Assembly: GCA_014621425.1 (NCBI GenBank)
Contig: JAANBB010000107.1
Location: 41,645-105,644 of the forward strand
From: Cylindrodendrum hubeiense
Lineage: Eukaryota > Ascomycota > Sordariomycetes > Hypocreales > Nectriaceae
Direction: 5' to 3'
DNA: 64,000 nucleotides
Program-made: the position numbers and the translations under genes
The notes under the pieces: generated by a model
The model's database searches: none
Told to the model about the DNA's origin: nothing
What the model saw: the letters and a program-made list of their open reading frames with translations, nothing else
In this document: piece by piece, positions 22,102 to 34,500 of the stretch
Position numbering within the stretch: position 1 is the stretch's first letter
Layout of the letters: each line of letters begins with the position of its first letter

Positions 22102-25100
22102 ATGAAGTTCGCGAAGGATCTCGAGCGGGAAGCCGTGCCTGGTAATTCCTCACACGACCCCCTAAAGCCCCCGGCCATCGGCATCCCAATTGTTCGGGGG
22201 CAGCTGTAAAAACGGTAACTGACTCCCAGTGCGCTCACAGAATGGCGCATCAAGTATCTCAACTACAAAGCCGGCAAGAAATACGTCAAGGCCGTATCGA
22301 GAGCCATCGCACGCGCCAGTGCCTCACCCAAAGTCGGTGGGCAGCTTCGGGCCGCGACCTTCCTCCCGCCCCTGACGCCACGACAGACCTTCCGCAAGGC
22401 AAAGAACCCCGACCGCAATACTCTTAATGAAAGCGAGGGCTATGGGTCGTCGACGATCCCCGCCACGGCGTCCTCTGCAGCCACGGCGAAGCCCGTCCCG
22501 TCGTCGCAGCACAACGAGAACGAATCCTTGACGGGCTCTGGCGATAATCGACACTACGGGAGCTTTGTCAATAGTCCTGAGGAACGAGCGCCAATCTCAA
22601 CTATCGACAGCCACAATGAATTCGAGCTGCCAGCTCCCGCCATCAAGGTCCGATCCAATAACAACGCCGCGGATGAGCACACTGGAACTGTGCGACGGGA
22701 CTTCCAACCTTACGGGCTGCCAAGAAGCTCAACCGTGAATGGTTCCCCGGCGGCCTTGGCCTCGGCATCGCCAGCACTGACTGCGCTTTCCAGACGCCCT
22801 ACCGAAATCGGGTCGCCGGGACACCTTCGTCGGCTATTCACACACACCTCGGGTGGCAGAAGTGAGCGGCGGGTTGACATCGACATGCACAACCTCGATG
22901 CTGTGCGAGAACGGGAGCAGGACTTCTTCTCTTTCTTGGATACTGAGCTGGAAAAGGTCGAGACCTTCTACAAAATGAAGGAGGAGCAAGCCGGACAGCG
23001 ACTCGATATCTTGAGGGTGCAATTGCACGAGATGCGAAACCGCCGAATTCAGGAGATGGCTGAAGCCAGCTTCCAAGACGAACGAGGCATTCAACCCGGC
23101 AATGGCACCCATGAGAACGGAGCCGACAAATTCAATGGATGGGTCAACCCTATCAAGTCCAAAATGTTTCCGATGGGACCCAACTCCAAAGCTCTCCAGC
23201 AGATGGGCCCGAGGCCAAGCACTAACGGTGGTACTCAAAGCGACGGTGGCAGAGACTACGTCCGACGACCTGAGGATCACGAAGTCCCGTACCGCACAGC
23301 CAAGCGCAAGCTGAAGCTGGCTCTGCAGGAGTTCTACCGCGGACTGGAATTGCTCAAGTCATACGCGATGCTTAACCGGACCGCATTCCGAAAGCTCAAC
23401 AAGAAGTACGACAAGGCTATCAGTGCTCGGCCACCCTACCGCTACATGAACGAAAAGGTCAACAGGGCATGGTTCGTCAACAGCGACGTTCTCGAGGGCC
23501 ACATCCAAATCGTCGAGGACCTGTACTCACGCTACTTTGAGCGCGGCAACCATAAGCTGGCCGCCGGCAAGCTGCGTCAGCTCACCAAGAAGCCCGAGGA
23601 CCAGTCCACCAACATGTTCCGTACTGGTCTTCTAATTGGCACCGGCGCTGTCTTTGCCATTCAAGGCCTCATCTACGGATCTCAGCTCCTATTCGACGAG
23701 GACGACCAGGTCCGGATCCAGACGAGCTATCTCATGCAGATATATGGTGGCTACTTTTTGATGCTTTACCTATTTTCTCTCTTTTGCTTCGATTGCGCCA
23801 TCTGGAATAATAACAAGGTCAACTACCCCTTCATCTTCGAGTTTGACCAGCGGCACTCTCTCGATTGGAGAGAGCTGGCTCAGTTTCCGAGTTTCTTCTT
23901 TCTTATTCTTGGCCTCTTCATGTGGGTCAACTTTAGCAGATACGGTGCTGAGGAAATGTACATCTACTATCCCATTATTCTCATCGTCGTCACCGTTATT
24001 CCTGTCTTCTTCCCGGCTCCGCTTCTGTGGTATAGAAGCCGGAAGTGGTTCGCCTATTCTCATGTGAGTCTCCTCCGAAATATGGATTTGCTCAGAGGAT
24101 CATTGCTAACGTTTGCGAAGTGGCGACTACTGTTAGCTGGTCTATACCCAGTTGAGTTCCGGGATTTCTTTCTTGGTGATATTTATTGCTCTCTCACATA
24201 CGCAACTGCGGTATGTCTCGAAGCACCAGCTCCACATGTGCAACTTACTAATCAATAACCAGAATCTGGAGCTCTTCTTCTGTCTATATGCAAACAACTG
24301 GGAAAACCCGGTACAGTGCAACTCGAGTCACTCTCGACTGCTGGGCTTCCTCACGGCTTTGCCGCCCATCTGGCGTCTCCTTCAGTGTCTGCGGCGATAT
24401 AAGGACACCCGCAACATCTTCCCACATCTTGTCAACGGCGGCAAGTATACGGCGACTATTTTAGCTGCAGTCATGCTCTCACTCTACCGATTCGACGGTT
24501 CTGAAACCAATCTCGCTCTATTTATCGCTATCTCTAGTGTGAACAGCATCTACTGCTGTAAGTTGCTGCTATCTTTCGTTTCCTCAAACGCTACTGACAC
24601 AACACAGCTATCTGGGATCTGTTTATGGATTTCTCTCTGCTCCAGCCCAATGCGCGGCACTGGTGCCTTCGCGATATTCTCGCCTTGAAGCGTCGATGGC
24701 TCTATTACTTTATCATGGTCGCCGATCCCATTCTTCGATTCGCGTGGATCTTCTACGCCATCTTCACCCACGATGCTCAGCACTCCACCATCGTCTCCTT
24801 CATGGTCGCCTTCATGGAAGTCACCCGCCGCGGCATGTGGGCTCTCTTCCGTGTCGAGAACGAACACTGCGCCAACGTTGCCCAGTACAAAGCCTCCCGC
24901 GACGTGCCCCTGCCCTACCGCATCGAGCCGCTCACCGACCGTGCCAGTATTGATACCCTACCCGTTTCCCGCCAAGGCACTGCCACCTCCGTACCCTTGG
25001 GCCGGCAATCCACAGCCATTTCCACGGGAGTTGGCAGTCCCTTTGTCGAGGATGGCATCTCCCGCCGCAGGCCGGGCGGACCGGCTGTCAAGCGCAACTT

Positions 25101-25287
25101 TTCGCGCATCCTCGCTGAGGCCCACAAACAGGACTTTGAGAAAAAGCGGCGCCCCATCGAACAGACTGAGGAAGAGGAGGCAGCCCAGGCTGGACAAAGC
25201 GACGACGACGACGATGATGATGAAGCTGGTGAGTCTGCGAGCCTGTTGGCGAGAGAAGCTGAGGCCCTGGCGCAAAATGGTAGTTAG
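22102..25287 (+). CDS. SYG1: SPX-EXS domain membrane protein, Syg1/XPR1 family
   Basis: Likely phosphate-sensing or phosphate-exporting membrane protein of the Syg1/XPR1 family; SPX domains bind inositol pyrophosphates. Exons are 22102-22141, 22241-24063, 24121-24210, 24263-24557 and 24608-25287, giving about 975 aa. The first exon encodes only MKFAKDLEREAVP, joining to EWRIKYLNYKAGKKYVKAVS, the diagnostic SPX start. The SPX region continues through DFFSFLDTELEKVETFYKMK and the Lys-rich TAKRKLKLALQEFYRGLELL block. Hydrophobic helices follow (GLLIGTGAVFAIQGLIYG, GGYFLMLYLFSLFCFDCAIW and others). The EXS region shows WRLLLAGLYPVEFRDFFLGD, then SLTYATA, IWDLFMDFSLLQP and EVTRRGMWALFRVENEH. An acidic tail closes the protein. 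All junctions keep frame with GT-AG ends. Intron 24064-24120 is 57 nt and lacks a stop. Localisation is unknown (plasma membrane or Golgi in relatives). Confidence 0.92.
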
Positions 25288-25541
25288 GGAAGGGGGAAAA
25301 ATGTTTGGTTCGAGTAGTAATAATCAAGGTAAGGCCTGAGTTGTGATAGACTGTACATATAGGAATAGATGGACGGCCTTAGACACTGGAAGTATAATGA
25401 CAATGCTTGTTTCTCATATTATAGAATCTCCTGTACCAGCCAAATACACCGTTCTAATCTAACCACATTCTAAATGTAAAGATGGCAGAGGTATCACAAA
25501 ACAACTACGTATCCAAGATATTCCAACGCGCCTATATCTAT

Positions 25542-27274
25542 CTAGTGCCACTCGGCATCAACCTTCTCCCAGTTATCCAAAAATCCCTTGAAGAACTTGA
25601 CTCCCAGACCGGGGTCCAGGGAGCCAGTGGTGGCACGAATGGAGTGCATGCTCAGCTGGGGCAGACCGGCATCGGCAGAACGGACACCCATCATGCTGGA
25701 GAGAGCAGGGCCAATGGTGCCGCCGCTGCGAGAGTCGTTGCGGATCTGGAAGAGCTGGGTCTCGCAGCCGGAGAGCTTGCCGACGCGCTGCAGGATGGCC
25801 GTGGAGACTGCGTCGGTGGTCATGTGGCCGTTGCTATCGCTGCAGATGACGATTCCGACGTTAAGCTTAGGGACATGCTCGGTGAGGTACTTCTCGAGGA
25901 AGTTGGGGTTGCCGGCGTGGGTCACATCGGCAGAGAGGAGGAACGACTTGGCGTAGGTCTGGCCGATGAGACCGGGACCGAAGGTCTGGGGGTTAAGAGC
26001 CTCAACGGTGCGCTCGATAATGTTAGGGAGGAAGTTTCCCCTGGCGCCCTGGCGCAGAAGCGAGCCAATCTCCTCATCGTCGAAGAGGGCCACCAGCTTG
26101 ATGCTGCCTTCACCCTCGTCGTTGGTTGCGGCGAGCAGACCGGTCAGGGCGGACCAGGAGCAGATCTTGTCATCGATGCGGCCGGCGAAGATGAACTCCT
26201 TGTCCAGGCCACCGGTTTGAGCAGGCTGCGAATCGTACAGCTCAAGCTCCCAGTTAACGATGGAGGCGTAAGACTCAATGCTGAGCTCCTTGGCGATCAG
26301 CTGGACCAGCCTGGGTGGCTGGGTGTTGACAAAGGAGCCGGCGGGCGCCAACGGCTCTGACGGAGTGTTTTTGGTGCTCTCGAGGCCGATGATGGGAACA
26401 GCCTGAGTCTCGGCGTTGTTGGTGCCCATCATGCCGACACCAAAGTGAGGAGCGAGGGTGGGGATCTTCGCGATAGGCCAGTCCAGCTTGACCAACTTCG
26501 TGCTTGTCTTGCCCGTCTCCTCGTCGCGCACGACGACTCTACCGCCAATGCTCAAGTCACGATCCCACCAGGTCTGGTTGAGAGCGCCAGCGTAGGGAGC
26601 GACGCCGAGTTCGACATATCCGGCCTTGTTGGGCTTGGTGCTCACGGGCTTGAGCTTGGCGGTGAGGGCATCGATATGGCCGCCAATGATGGCAACACCA
26701 TTGCCGGGCTTGTATGCCTTGCCTACGGTGAAGGCAATCAGGGAGCTTCCGTTTCGTGTGACCCAGTATTTGCCACCGGGTTGCACCTTGTCGGTCCACG
26801 AGCGCGCGAGGAGAGCTGGGTGAGTCAGTACCGCTGTGGTCAAGACGAGAAGCTTGTACTCACCTCTTGGAAGCCCAATTGGTTCAGCTTCTTGGTAAAG
26901 TACTCGACGGTGTGGAAAATGGTGGGGTTCTCCGCCAGGAAGTCACAGAAGGGCTTGGTAAAGGCTGCAGGCTCGATGTCGGCAACCTGGCACAGGCGGC
27001 AGGCCTGGTCCTTGGCGAGGTGCCAGTTGACCTGTCCAACCTCGCCGGGCGCCAATTTGGAGATGCAGGACGCGCAGGCGCGGTTGTCCCTCGTATCCCG
27101 ACCGTCCATATCAGCCAGCACGAAGTTCCGTGACTTGTCGCAGGGCGGAGGGCTTGTAGCAGTCGGGACCGGGGTGGGGGCTGGGACGGATGACGACAGC
27201 GCTTGGTCACGCTGCTCGCGAAGAGAGTGGATCGAAGCGCGAGCGCTGAGCATAAAAGGCGTGAGCTTGGTCAT
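25542..27274 (-). CDS. LAP4: Vacuolar aspartyl aminopeptidase, M18 family (Ape1/Lap4-like)
   Basis: Zinc aminopeptidase of family M18, closest in wording to yeast vacuolar Ape1. The metal and catalytic segments are all present: GGHIDALTAKLKP (His-x-Asp), GRIDDKICS, LFDDEEIGS (Glu-Glu), and the C-terminal MHSIRATTGSLDPGLGVKFF. Typical APYAGALNQTWWDRDLSIGG and IPTLAPHFG blocks are also there. Exon 1 (27274 down to about 26860) ends in HTVEYFTKKLNQLGFQEV. The intron is probably 26816-26859: the stronger GTGAGT donor four bases upstream would break the frame, so the weaker GTACAA is preferred. The product is about 562 aa. The first ~100 residues form an unusual extension with CASC and CRLC motifs. 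Whether it acts as a vacuole-targeting propeptide, as in Ape1, cannot be seen. Confidence 0.88.
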
Positions 27275-28056
27275 TGTTCCTGGAAAGTTGGATGGAAGCT
27301 GGGGGAGGGGGAGCGCTTGGGATAAATAGACGGGCGAGGGCGAAGATGGTAACGGAGAAGGGTTTGGCAGCTGTTGACGTAGCTGAAGATGGGGGATGAC
27401 GAGCTCGGGACGCGGGACGGAGGGTCACCGGACCTCTTATCTTGATAAGCCTTATCAGTTGGCGGCCTGGTTGCCAGGCAAGACTGTTTCACCAAGCACC
27501 CGGAAGATGAGATGAGGTGGCCATAGCTCACCAAATACCCTATACTCCGTACTTTGACGGCAAACACCATCTAGATGTGAAAAGTATTATCTCCGTTAGG
27601 ACTAAATCTCTTTCTAAGTGTTATCAGAATTCCCAAGGAATTTTAATCATATACTATCGTATTTTCCTGTCGTACTAAGGCAGCTAACAGACAAGCCATG
27701 ATTAACTTAGGTGTCATGATCAGCGGTTTTCTACGTCTACCGCAATCACAATGAGGAACAAGACGACCACATGTAGTGGACGATTTTGGCAAAACAATAA
27801 GTAGAGTTTATCATAAATCTATCTGCAAAACGAAGCCCCTCCAATTCCTTAATATCTATTCAAGGCAACAAGTCCTTCACTGAATATCGCACATAGTTTT
27901 CTAATGAAGTTAAGAAAGCTTGACAGCAGACCTTGATCAACGCCTCTGACATACGGCCAGGGGAAAATTAAGACGTCTGAGTGTCAAAAACGGAGAGCTT
28001 CAGTCGCATTCTTCATTATCCAAACTCCTGCGTTCATACGTGGTATATTGTACAGC
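27275..28056. other. Intergenic spacer, AT-rich
   Basis: This is the promoter side of the aminopeptidase gene and the 3' flank of the zinc-cluster regulator. The stretch 27570-27900 is AT-rich. No gene or RNA feature is supported. Confidence 0.4.
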
Positions 28057-30808
28057 TCATTGTGGCTCTGGAATTGGTACGAAACCACTGAATATGTCCA
28101 TCACGTTAATCCCAAGAAGGAGGTCATTGTCGGCAATCCATGGGTCCTGGGACGCCATATTCCTATCCATGGAATAGAAGCCACTGGAATGACTATCCAT
28201 AGCACCAAAATTCTATAGCCAAATCGTCATTAGTGGCAGTCAAGTTGAAGACACAGAAGCCCGGTTGCGGTCTTACCTGGAACATTGGTGAGGTAGTCTG
28301 CTCGCCAGCAGAAATTGGAATTGTGCTGTCGCCTTGAATATGGGTCGCAAGGATACCAGTATTGCTTCCAACCGATAGAATTTGAGATGGCTCTTGGTGT
28401 TGTGAGTGGTCGCGATTTGTATCATTCACATACTCCCGAGCAATACTTGCGAACTCTGCAATCAAAGAACCTGGAAGAGACCCCTCGCTTGCATACTCTA
28501 TGCGAGAGAAGTGTCCACCTGCAATGTCCAAGAGGGCAAGATTGCTGGCTGCATCCTTGTGCTTCGGGTCATTGATTACCTCTTCGAAGAGAACAAAGAG
28601 TGCGAAGATGGGGATGCCAGCAAGCATCCTGGCTGTGTCAGTAATAATGGACGAGATCGGAAGTAGCGCTTAGAAGGAGTGTAGCCTTACATGAGAGGAG
28701 TCGAAGGCTCGACGTCGATAAATGGCGTCAACTCGAGAATTGACCGCGATACGCTCATCATTGTCTCCTTCGCCTTGGCCCTATTTTCACGGACAAAGGG
28801 ATCATCGGTATTTGATGGGAGTTGATGATATGCCCTGGCGAGAATCAAACGGAAGCTGTAGTATAGATAATGGGTCCATAGTACTGCAATCCCAGACACC
28901 GGCTTTCGAAATTGATACTGGTTGCAAAGAGGGCCTGGTTGTCTATCCTCAGGCAGTGAATTCCGCCATTGCTCTAGGTCGGCATCAATCTGATCAATCG
29001 TCGACATGTAGTACTCCGTGTCCTTTTTCGAAACGCCTGGGGAAAAAAGGCTCGATAAAGCCCGGGAGAGAAGCCGAGAGAGACGAGCAAATGTGAGAAA
29101 CCAATCAAAGTTACCAAAAATAGATTCCGGAATGCAGGGGATGGGCGTTGTGATATCGATATCAATGAACGCCTGTTTTTGTGAGCTTCATTGAGCAGAT
29201 GATAAAAAGGTGACAACGTACCGAGCTACGACCGAAGTAAAAGCTTGACATTTTCTCCAACGAATACAGGACCCAGAATGTGCGTCGGAATGCCTGAGTT
29301 GCTGCACTGCCGAGATTGACTTGGGCAAGATTTTGCGCCCGACGAGTGGCCTCAGTCATGACAAACTTCTCAATAGAGAGGCATGATATTCCAAGGGAGT
29401 AGATGGCTATTGTAGTCATGGCTTGGAGAATCAAAAGGGAATCAGGCGATTGAACCAGATCAGGGAACAGAGCGAGAGAAACGGAAAAGAGTTGCCCTGC
29501 CTGGCCCTTTCCAGGTTCAAAACCACCTCCACCATCGTAGAGGCATCCCAGAGCCAAGACGGAGTGGTAAAGCGCAGAGAAAGCCTTGTTTTCGGCCAAG
29601 ACCGTGGGCAACTCAGCAGAAAATGCGGTTGATTCGAAAGTGCTGCGGTTCAAGTGGGGATAAATAGGATGGACACGCTCGAAATATGCTGAGATGTGTT
29701 AGCTCACTTCAAGAAGGCAAATGTCGTAGATTCACCACACCAGAAATGAAACCTGCTGCGGCGGTTCTGTCATTGAATGGCCCAGCTCGCCCCTTTTCCT
29801 GGGAGATAGACCGTGCTGAGACTTTATCTGGTGACTTGACCCTGCTCTTGAGAACCCCAGAGAATCTCTGGACGAGTTTATCGACTTTGTTGTTTTGAAG
29901 TCTGGCCGAAAGTGAAGCTAATCTGGCATCGGTAAAAAACGTAATTGTGTAGGTGCCGCCTGAATATTTTAGCAGTGGACGGGATTGGAGTACAAGGTTG
30001 TAATACCGAAAAGGCCATTTCCCTAAAACGAACCAAAGTCAGCGAGAGTCAACCAATGAGAGCTGTAGCCAGTCGTAGCCCAAACCGCTAAGCCTGGACA
30101 CACTCGGGGGTTGTACCTTTAAGGCGAGCCGCCTGTTATTGTTGGATTCATCTGAAGTCAGGGTTCTTGAAAGGAGGTGGTCGATGTAGAGATTAGAATG
30201 CGACGCTGGTGTTGACGGCCCTCCTTTTAGAGTTGGGATACCGCCCAAAGCTGCCTGAACATTGCATCCAGTGTTAACAGATCAGATGGTCAAATACATT
30301 GGGGATTTTCTCACGGCACAGAAAAAGACAGATGATAATGGCATTCTGCTGCGTGAGAAACAGATCTGAAAGCTGCGTACCTTGGGAGCGTCAAGGGTTA
30401 GCTTTGCTGGTGACCCATGCCCACCTGGCAGTGCTGTTACCGCCGTGACTAGCGACTTGTTCACTGAGGCCGGGGCCCTGTGTCAGCTTCGGGAATTGGA
30501 CTCGGAGGCGAAGGCGATGCTTCTTACCATTTTTCCGAAGCGGAACCTTTCTCTGTCCGAAGAAGCAATCTATGCCCCGTTGCTTTATTCTTGTTAGACT
30601 CCGTCATGAAAACAATGGACGGCGAGGGATTCCCGAGCGTACCGAACAGCCTAGGCATGGTGAAGGAAAACCTATGCGGATTAGAAATCGAAAAAGAAAG
30701 ATACAGAGCATAGGATTTGGCGAATTTCATACCTGAACACCTTACTTTGCGCGTCTTGCAGGCGTCGCACGCCTTTGAGCGCTTCGTACTGCGGAGCCGT
30801 TGGTCCAT
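28057..30808 (-). CDS. Zn2Cys6 transcription factor with fungal-specific TF domain
   Basis: Probable regulator of the divergent ABC transporter. I could assemble it through nine or ten introns: 30733-30808; 30671 down to an unresolved point; an exon ending at 30528; 30381-30477; 30086-30254; 29753-30022; 29222-29688; 28691-29172; 28277-28628; 28057-28212. The N-terminus is a binuclear cluster, KRSKACDACKTRKVRCSG joined to FPSPCLGCSVRSGIP. From exon 30381-30477 onward the reading is clean: WPFRYYNLVLQSRPLLKY, FFTDARLASLSARLQ, then the regulatory domain AYFERVHPIYPHLNRSTFES, ALYHSVLALGCLYDGG, IFGNFDWFLTFARLSRLLSR, NLALLDIAGGHFSRIEY. The weak point is exons 2-3: the sixth cluster cysteine is missing and the joint between the second exon and the rest is unclear. 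It could be a variant regulator, a decaying gene or a sequence error. Some donors (GTTTGG, GTTTCA) are non-consensus. Confidence 0.78.
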
Positions 30809-31590
30809 CTGCGAGACACTGCTTGGAGACCGTTTTCGTTGCCGAGAACAACTCCACTACTGGTATGCGGGAAATCTGCAAACCTGGGATTTCCCGGAAC
30901 AGCAGAACCATATAGCATGCGTTAGAAACGGCACGTCATGAATGGGGTTATGCTGAGGAAGCAAATTCCGAACGCCAGCTCCGGAGTTGACGTTGGAATC
31001 CTCGGCGCCGACTTTCCTAATCCGGACTAGCGACCGGGGATCAGGGGACTTGCGGCGTCCGCTTTGTTGCGTTTCCCGAAGCCCAGACCATGCATGTAAT
31101 TGCGGCGTCAGCAGTATACTCTCCTGCGGCGCCGCTGATTTAACGGCGCTCTGCGAGACCGATCCACTCCGGGACTTCTGCTCGATCCCGGAGGCTAGTT
31201 GCGGTATCCCGAGTGCCGGTAGTCTTTCGTGTTCCGAGATGAGCTTCTCGTCTACCCGACGTGGCCGTAATGCGGCGTTCTAGCGGAGGCCTCGTTGGCT
31301 GGAGATGACATGTGAATATCTGCCGTTGGAAAATTCAAGGATTAGGTTCTCGGGGATGGAGGGCGAGGCCAATGCCGGAGTGGACGATCCCGAGATAGAC
31401 ACTCGATCGACGGTTGGCTATGATGCAATTGCGGCTCCATCCTGGTTTTCCACATGTATATACGCCTATATGAAAGCTTCCCCTGTACTTCAGATTGCAC
31501 TTTGATCACCTTCACTCGTTTCTCTTCGCTTCATTCGCCCTCAATTACTCCCTAAGGCGAAATTCCACTCTCTTTCTTTCACAGGCTACC
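30809..31590. promoter_or_regulatory. Divergent promoter rich in CGG elements
   Basis: 782 bp separate the start codons of the zinc-cluster regulator (minus) and the ABC transporter (plus). Zn2Cys6 factors bind CGG half-sites, and this interval is dense with them: CTCCGGAG at 30979-30986; TCCGGA at 31021; TTGCGGCGTC twice (31050-31059 and 31100-31109); the palindrome GCGGCGCCGC at 31126-31135; CTCCGGGA/TCCCGGAG as an inverted repeat (31167-31174 and 31186-31193, 11-bp spacer); TTGCGG at 31199; and TGCGGCGTT at 31271. The cluster sits at 30.97-31.28 kb. Shared control of both genes is inferred. Confidence 0.6.
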
Positions 31591-34500
31591 ATGGCAAGGT
31601 CAGAGGCATCCCAGCATGGCACCTCTTTATCTTCCCATGACCGCTCCAATGGATCTGATACCATTTCAGAGAATGGAGAGGAGCCTGTCACTAGCCTAGC
31701 CCGATCGTTCTCTATGTCCCGAACCTACTCTGCCTTTCCACCAGATATCAACCCATTTCTTTCAACAGATCCCAAGCTTGATCCAAACTCTCCGGAGTTT
31801 GACACCAAACGCTGGGCTGGTGCTCTCCTCCACGCCTTCTCGAGAGATCCAACCAAGTATCCTCGCCATACTGCTGGAGTTTCTTACAGAAATCTAGGTG
31901 TTTATGGGTTCGGTACCTCGACTGACTACCAGAAAGATGTGCTGAATGTTCTCTGGGAGGCACCCCTGCGACTTGCAGATTGGGCTATTCGGAAGAAGAG
32001 CAAGATCCAGATCTTGAATGGGTTTGATGGATTGTCTAAGAGTGGTGAGATGGTGCTTGTCTTGGGTCGACCTGGGAGGTAAGTGGAAGTTGATGAGCTT
32101 CCTGAGATGCCGTTTTGAAGGGTCTAACCGCTTTGTCACAGTGGTGTTTCTACCCTGCTCAAGACTATATCCGGACATACCCACGGGTTACATCTTGACA
32201 AGTCATCCGAGTTCAATTACCAAGGTAAGCCTCCCCCAATGCTGACCATCGAATGAGACTGATTGTATATAGGCATCCCCTGGAACGTGATGCATGACCA
32301 TTTCCGAGGAGAAATCATCTACCAAGCTGAGACAGATATTCACTTTCCGCATCTCACTGTAGGAGACACGCTCCTCTTTGCTGCCCTTGCCCGAACGCCC
32401 CAAAACCGCTTGGATGGGGTGTCACGAAAGGCGTATGCTCAAACCCTCAGAGATGTCGTCATGGCCATCTTCGGAATTTCAAACACCATGAACACTAAAG
32501 TTGGCGACGATTTTGTTCGTGGTGTTTCCGGGGGAGAACGCAAGCGTGTCAGTATCGCGGAGGCAACTCTTAACCAGAGCACCATCCAATGCTGGGACAA
32601 CAGCACTAGGGGATTGGATAGCGCAACGTCTCTCGAGTTTGTCAAAACTCTGAGGATGAGCACACGCATGGGAGGTACAAGTGCCATTGTGGCCCTGTAC
32701 CAAGCCAGTCAATCTGCATACGATGTAAGTTTTCCTAACGAAAGGACAGGGACCTGGCTGGCTAACTCATCATTCTCTAGGAATTCGATAAAGTTGCTGT
32801 GCTATATGAGGGCCGACAGATGTACTTTGGTCCAAGGGAGTCGGCCAAGGAGTATTTCATGAATATGGGGTATCACTGCCCTGATAGGCAGACGACGGCT
32901 GACTTCCTCACCTCGTTGACCAACCCGTCTGAGCGGATTGTGCGACTTGGCTTCGAAGACAAAGTGCCCCGAACGCCGGATGAGTTCGCCGATGAATGGA
33001 GAATGAGCCAAACGAGAGCAAACTTACTTCGAGAGATCGCCGCCTTTGAAGAACAGTACCCCCTACATGGTGCCGAGCTTCAGAAGTTTCGCGAGGCACG
33101 AAATGCCCAACAGGCACCCTTTATGTAAGACATCTCTTCACCCGCATCGAATAACTCCTCCCGCTAAATCCTCGCCCAGGCCAACGTCAAGTCCCTACAC
33201 AATCTCAATTCCGATGCAGGTCCAGCTTTGTATAACTCGTGGAATTAAAAGGCTCCTTGGTGACAAGACCTTCTTCGTCATCACCGCGCTTGGCAATTTC
33301 TTCATTTCTCTAGTCCTTGGAAGCGTCTTTTTTGATCTCGCCGATACCGCAGAAACTATGACCAGTCGATGCAGTATCATTTTCTTCGCCATCTTGTTCA
33401 ATGGATTGAGCAGTGCTCTTGAGGTATGATTGGCAAGCCATTATGTACCGGAACTCGCGCTAAACGTAACAGATTCTTTCTCTATATGCGCAACGACCTA
33501 TTGTCGAAAAGCATACTCACTATGCCCTTTACCGTCCATTCTCTGAGGCCATTTCATCTACGATTTGCGATCTACCATTGAAAGTTATCTCGACCCTGGC
33601 ATTCAACGTTCCCCTCTACTTCATGTCACATCTCCGTCGGGACACTTCTGCTTTCTTCATCTTCCTACTCTTTGGGTTCAGCACCACGTTAACCATGTCC
33701 ATGATTCTCCGCACCATTGGTCAATCCACAAAGACGGTCCACCAGGCTTTGGCTCCAGCGGCGATGTTGATCCTGGCCCTGATTATTTACACTGGTTACA
33801 TCCTCCCTACACGGAATATGAAAGGATGGCTGAGATGGCTCAACTATATTAACCCAATTGCATACGGATATGAGGCTTTGGTGGCGAACGAATTCAGGAA
33901 CCGAACCTTTCCATGCCAGACGATGATTCCAATGGGCGGCCCATATGACGACGTAGACCCCTCTCAACGGACTTGTGCTACTGCAGGAGCGGCACCTGGA
34001 GAAAATTTTATCGTCGGCGACACTTTCATCGAGGCAGCATATGGTTACAAATACGCCCACCTTTGGCGGTAAGTTATACTCTGACCTCTTTAGGAACATT
34101 CACTGATCCGAATAGCAACTTTGGCATTCTTGTTGGCTTCTTCATCTTTTTCTCGTGTACATATATCTTTGCGTCTGAATACTTCTCTTTAAGTCCATCC
34201 AAGGGCGAGGTGCTAGTTTTCCGGCAAGGATATCGACGGCGCCAGGCTAAGCCTGGTGACGAGGAGTCCGCTGTGGCTGGAGTTTCCCAAACTTCTATCC
34301 CCCCGGATACCCCCTCTGCAAGCTTACCTGGTACGGAGAAAATGATTAAAATCCAGAGGCAAACGGCTGTTTTCCATTGGAAAGACCTGTGCTATGATAT
34401 CAACATCAAAGGGGAAAACCGACGGATTCTTGAACGAGTAGATGGATGGGTCAAGCCTGGTACCCTAACAGCCCTCATGGTGAGTTGCGTGCAATCAAAC

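Noticed and set aside
25482..26360. 292-codon plus-strand frame
   Set aside because: Antisense shadow of the aspartyl aminopeptidase.
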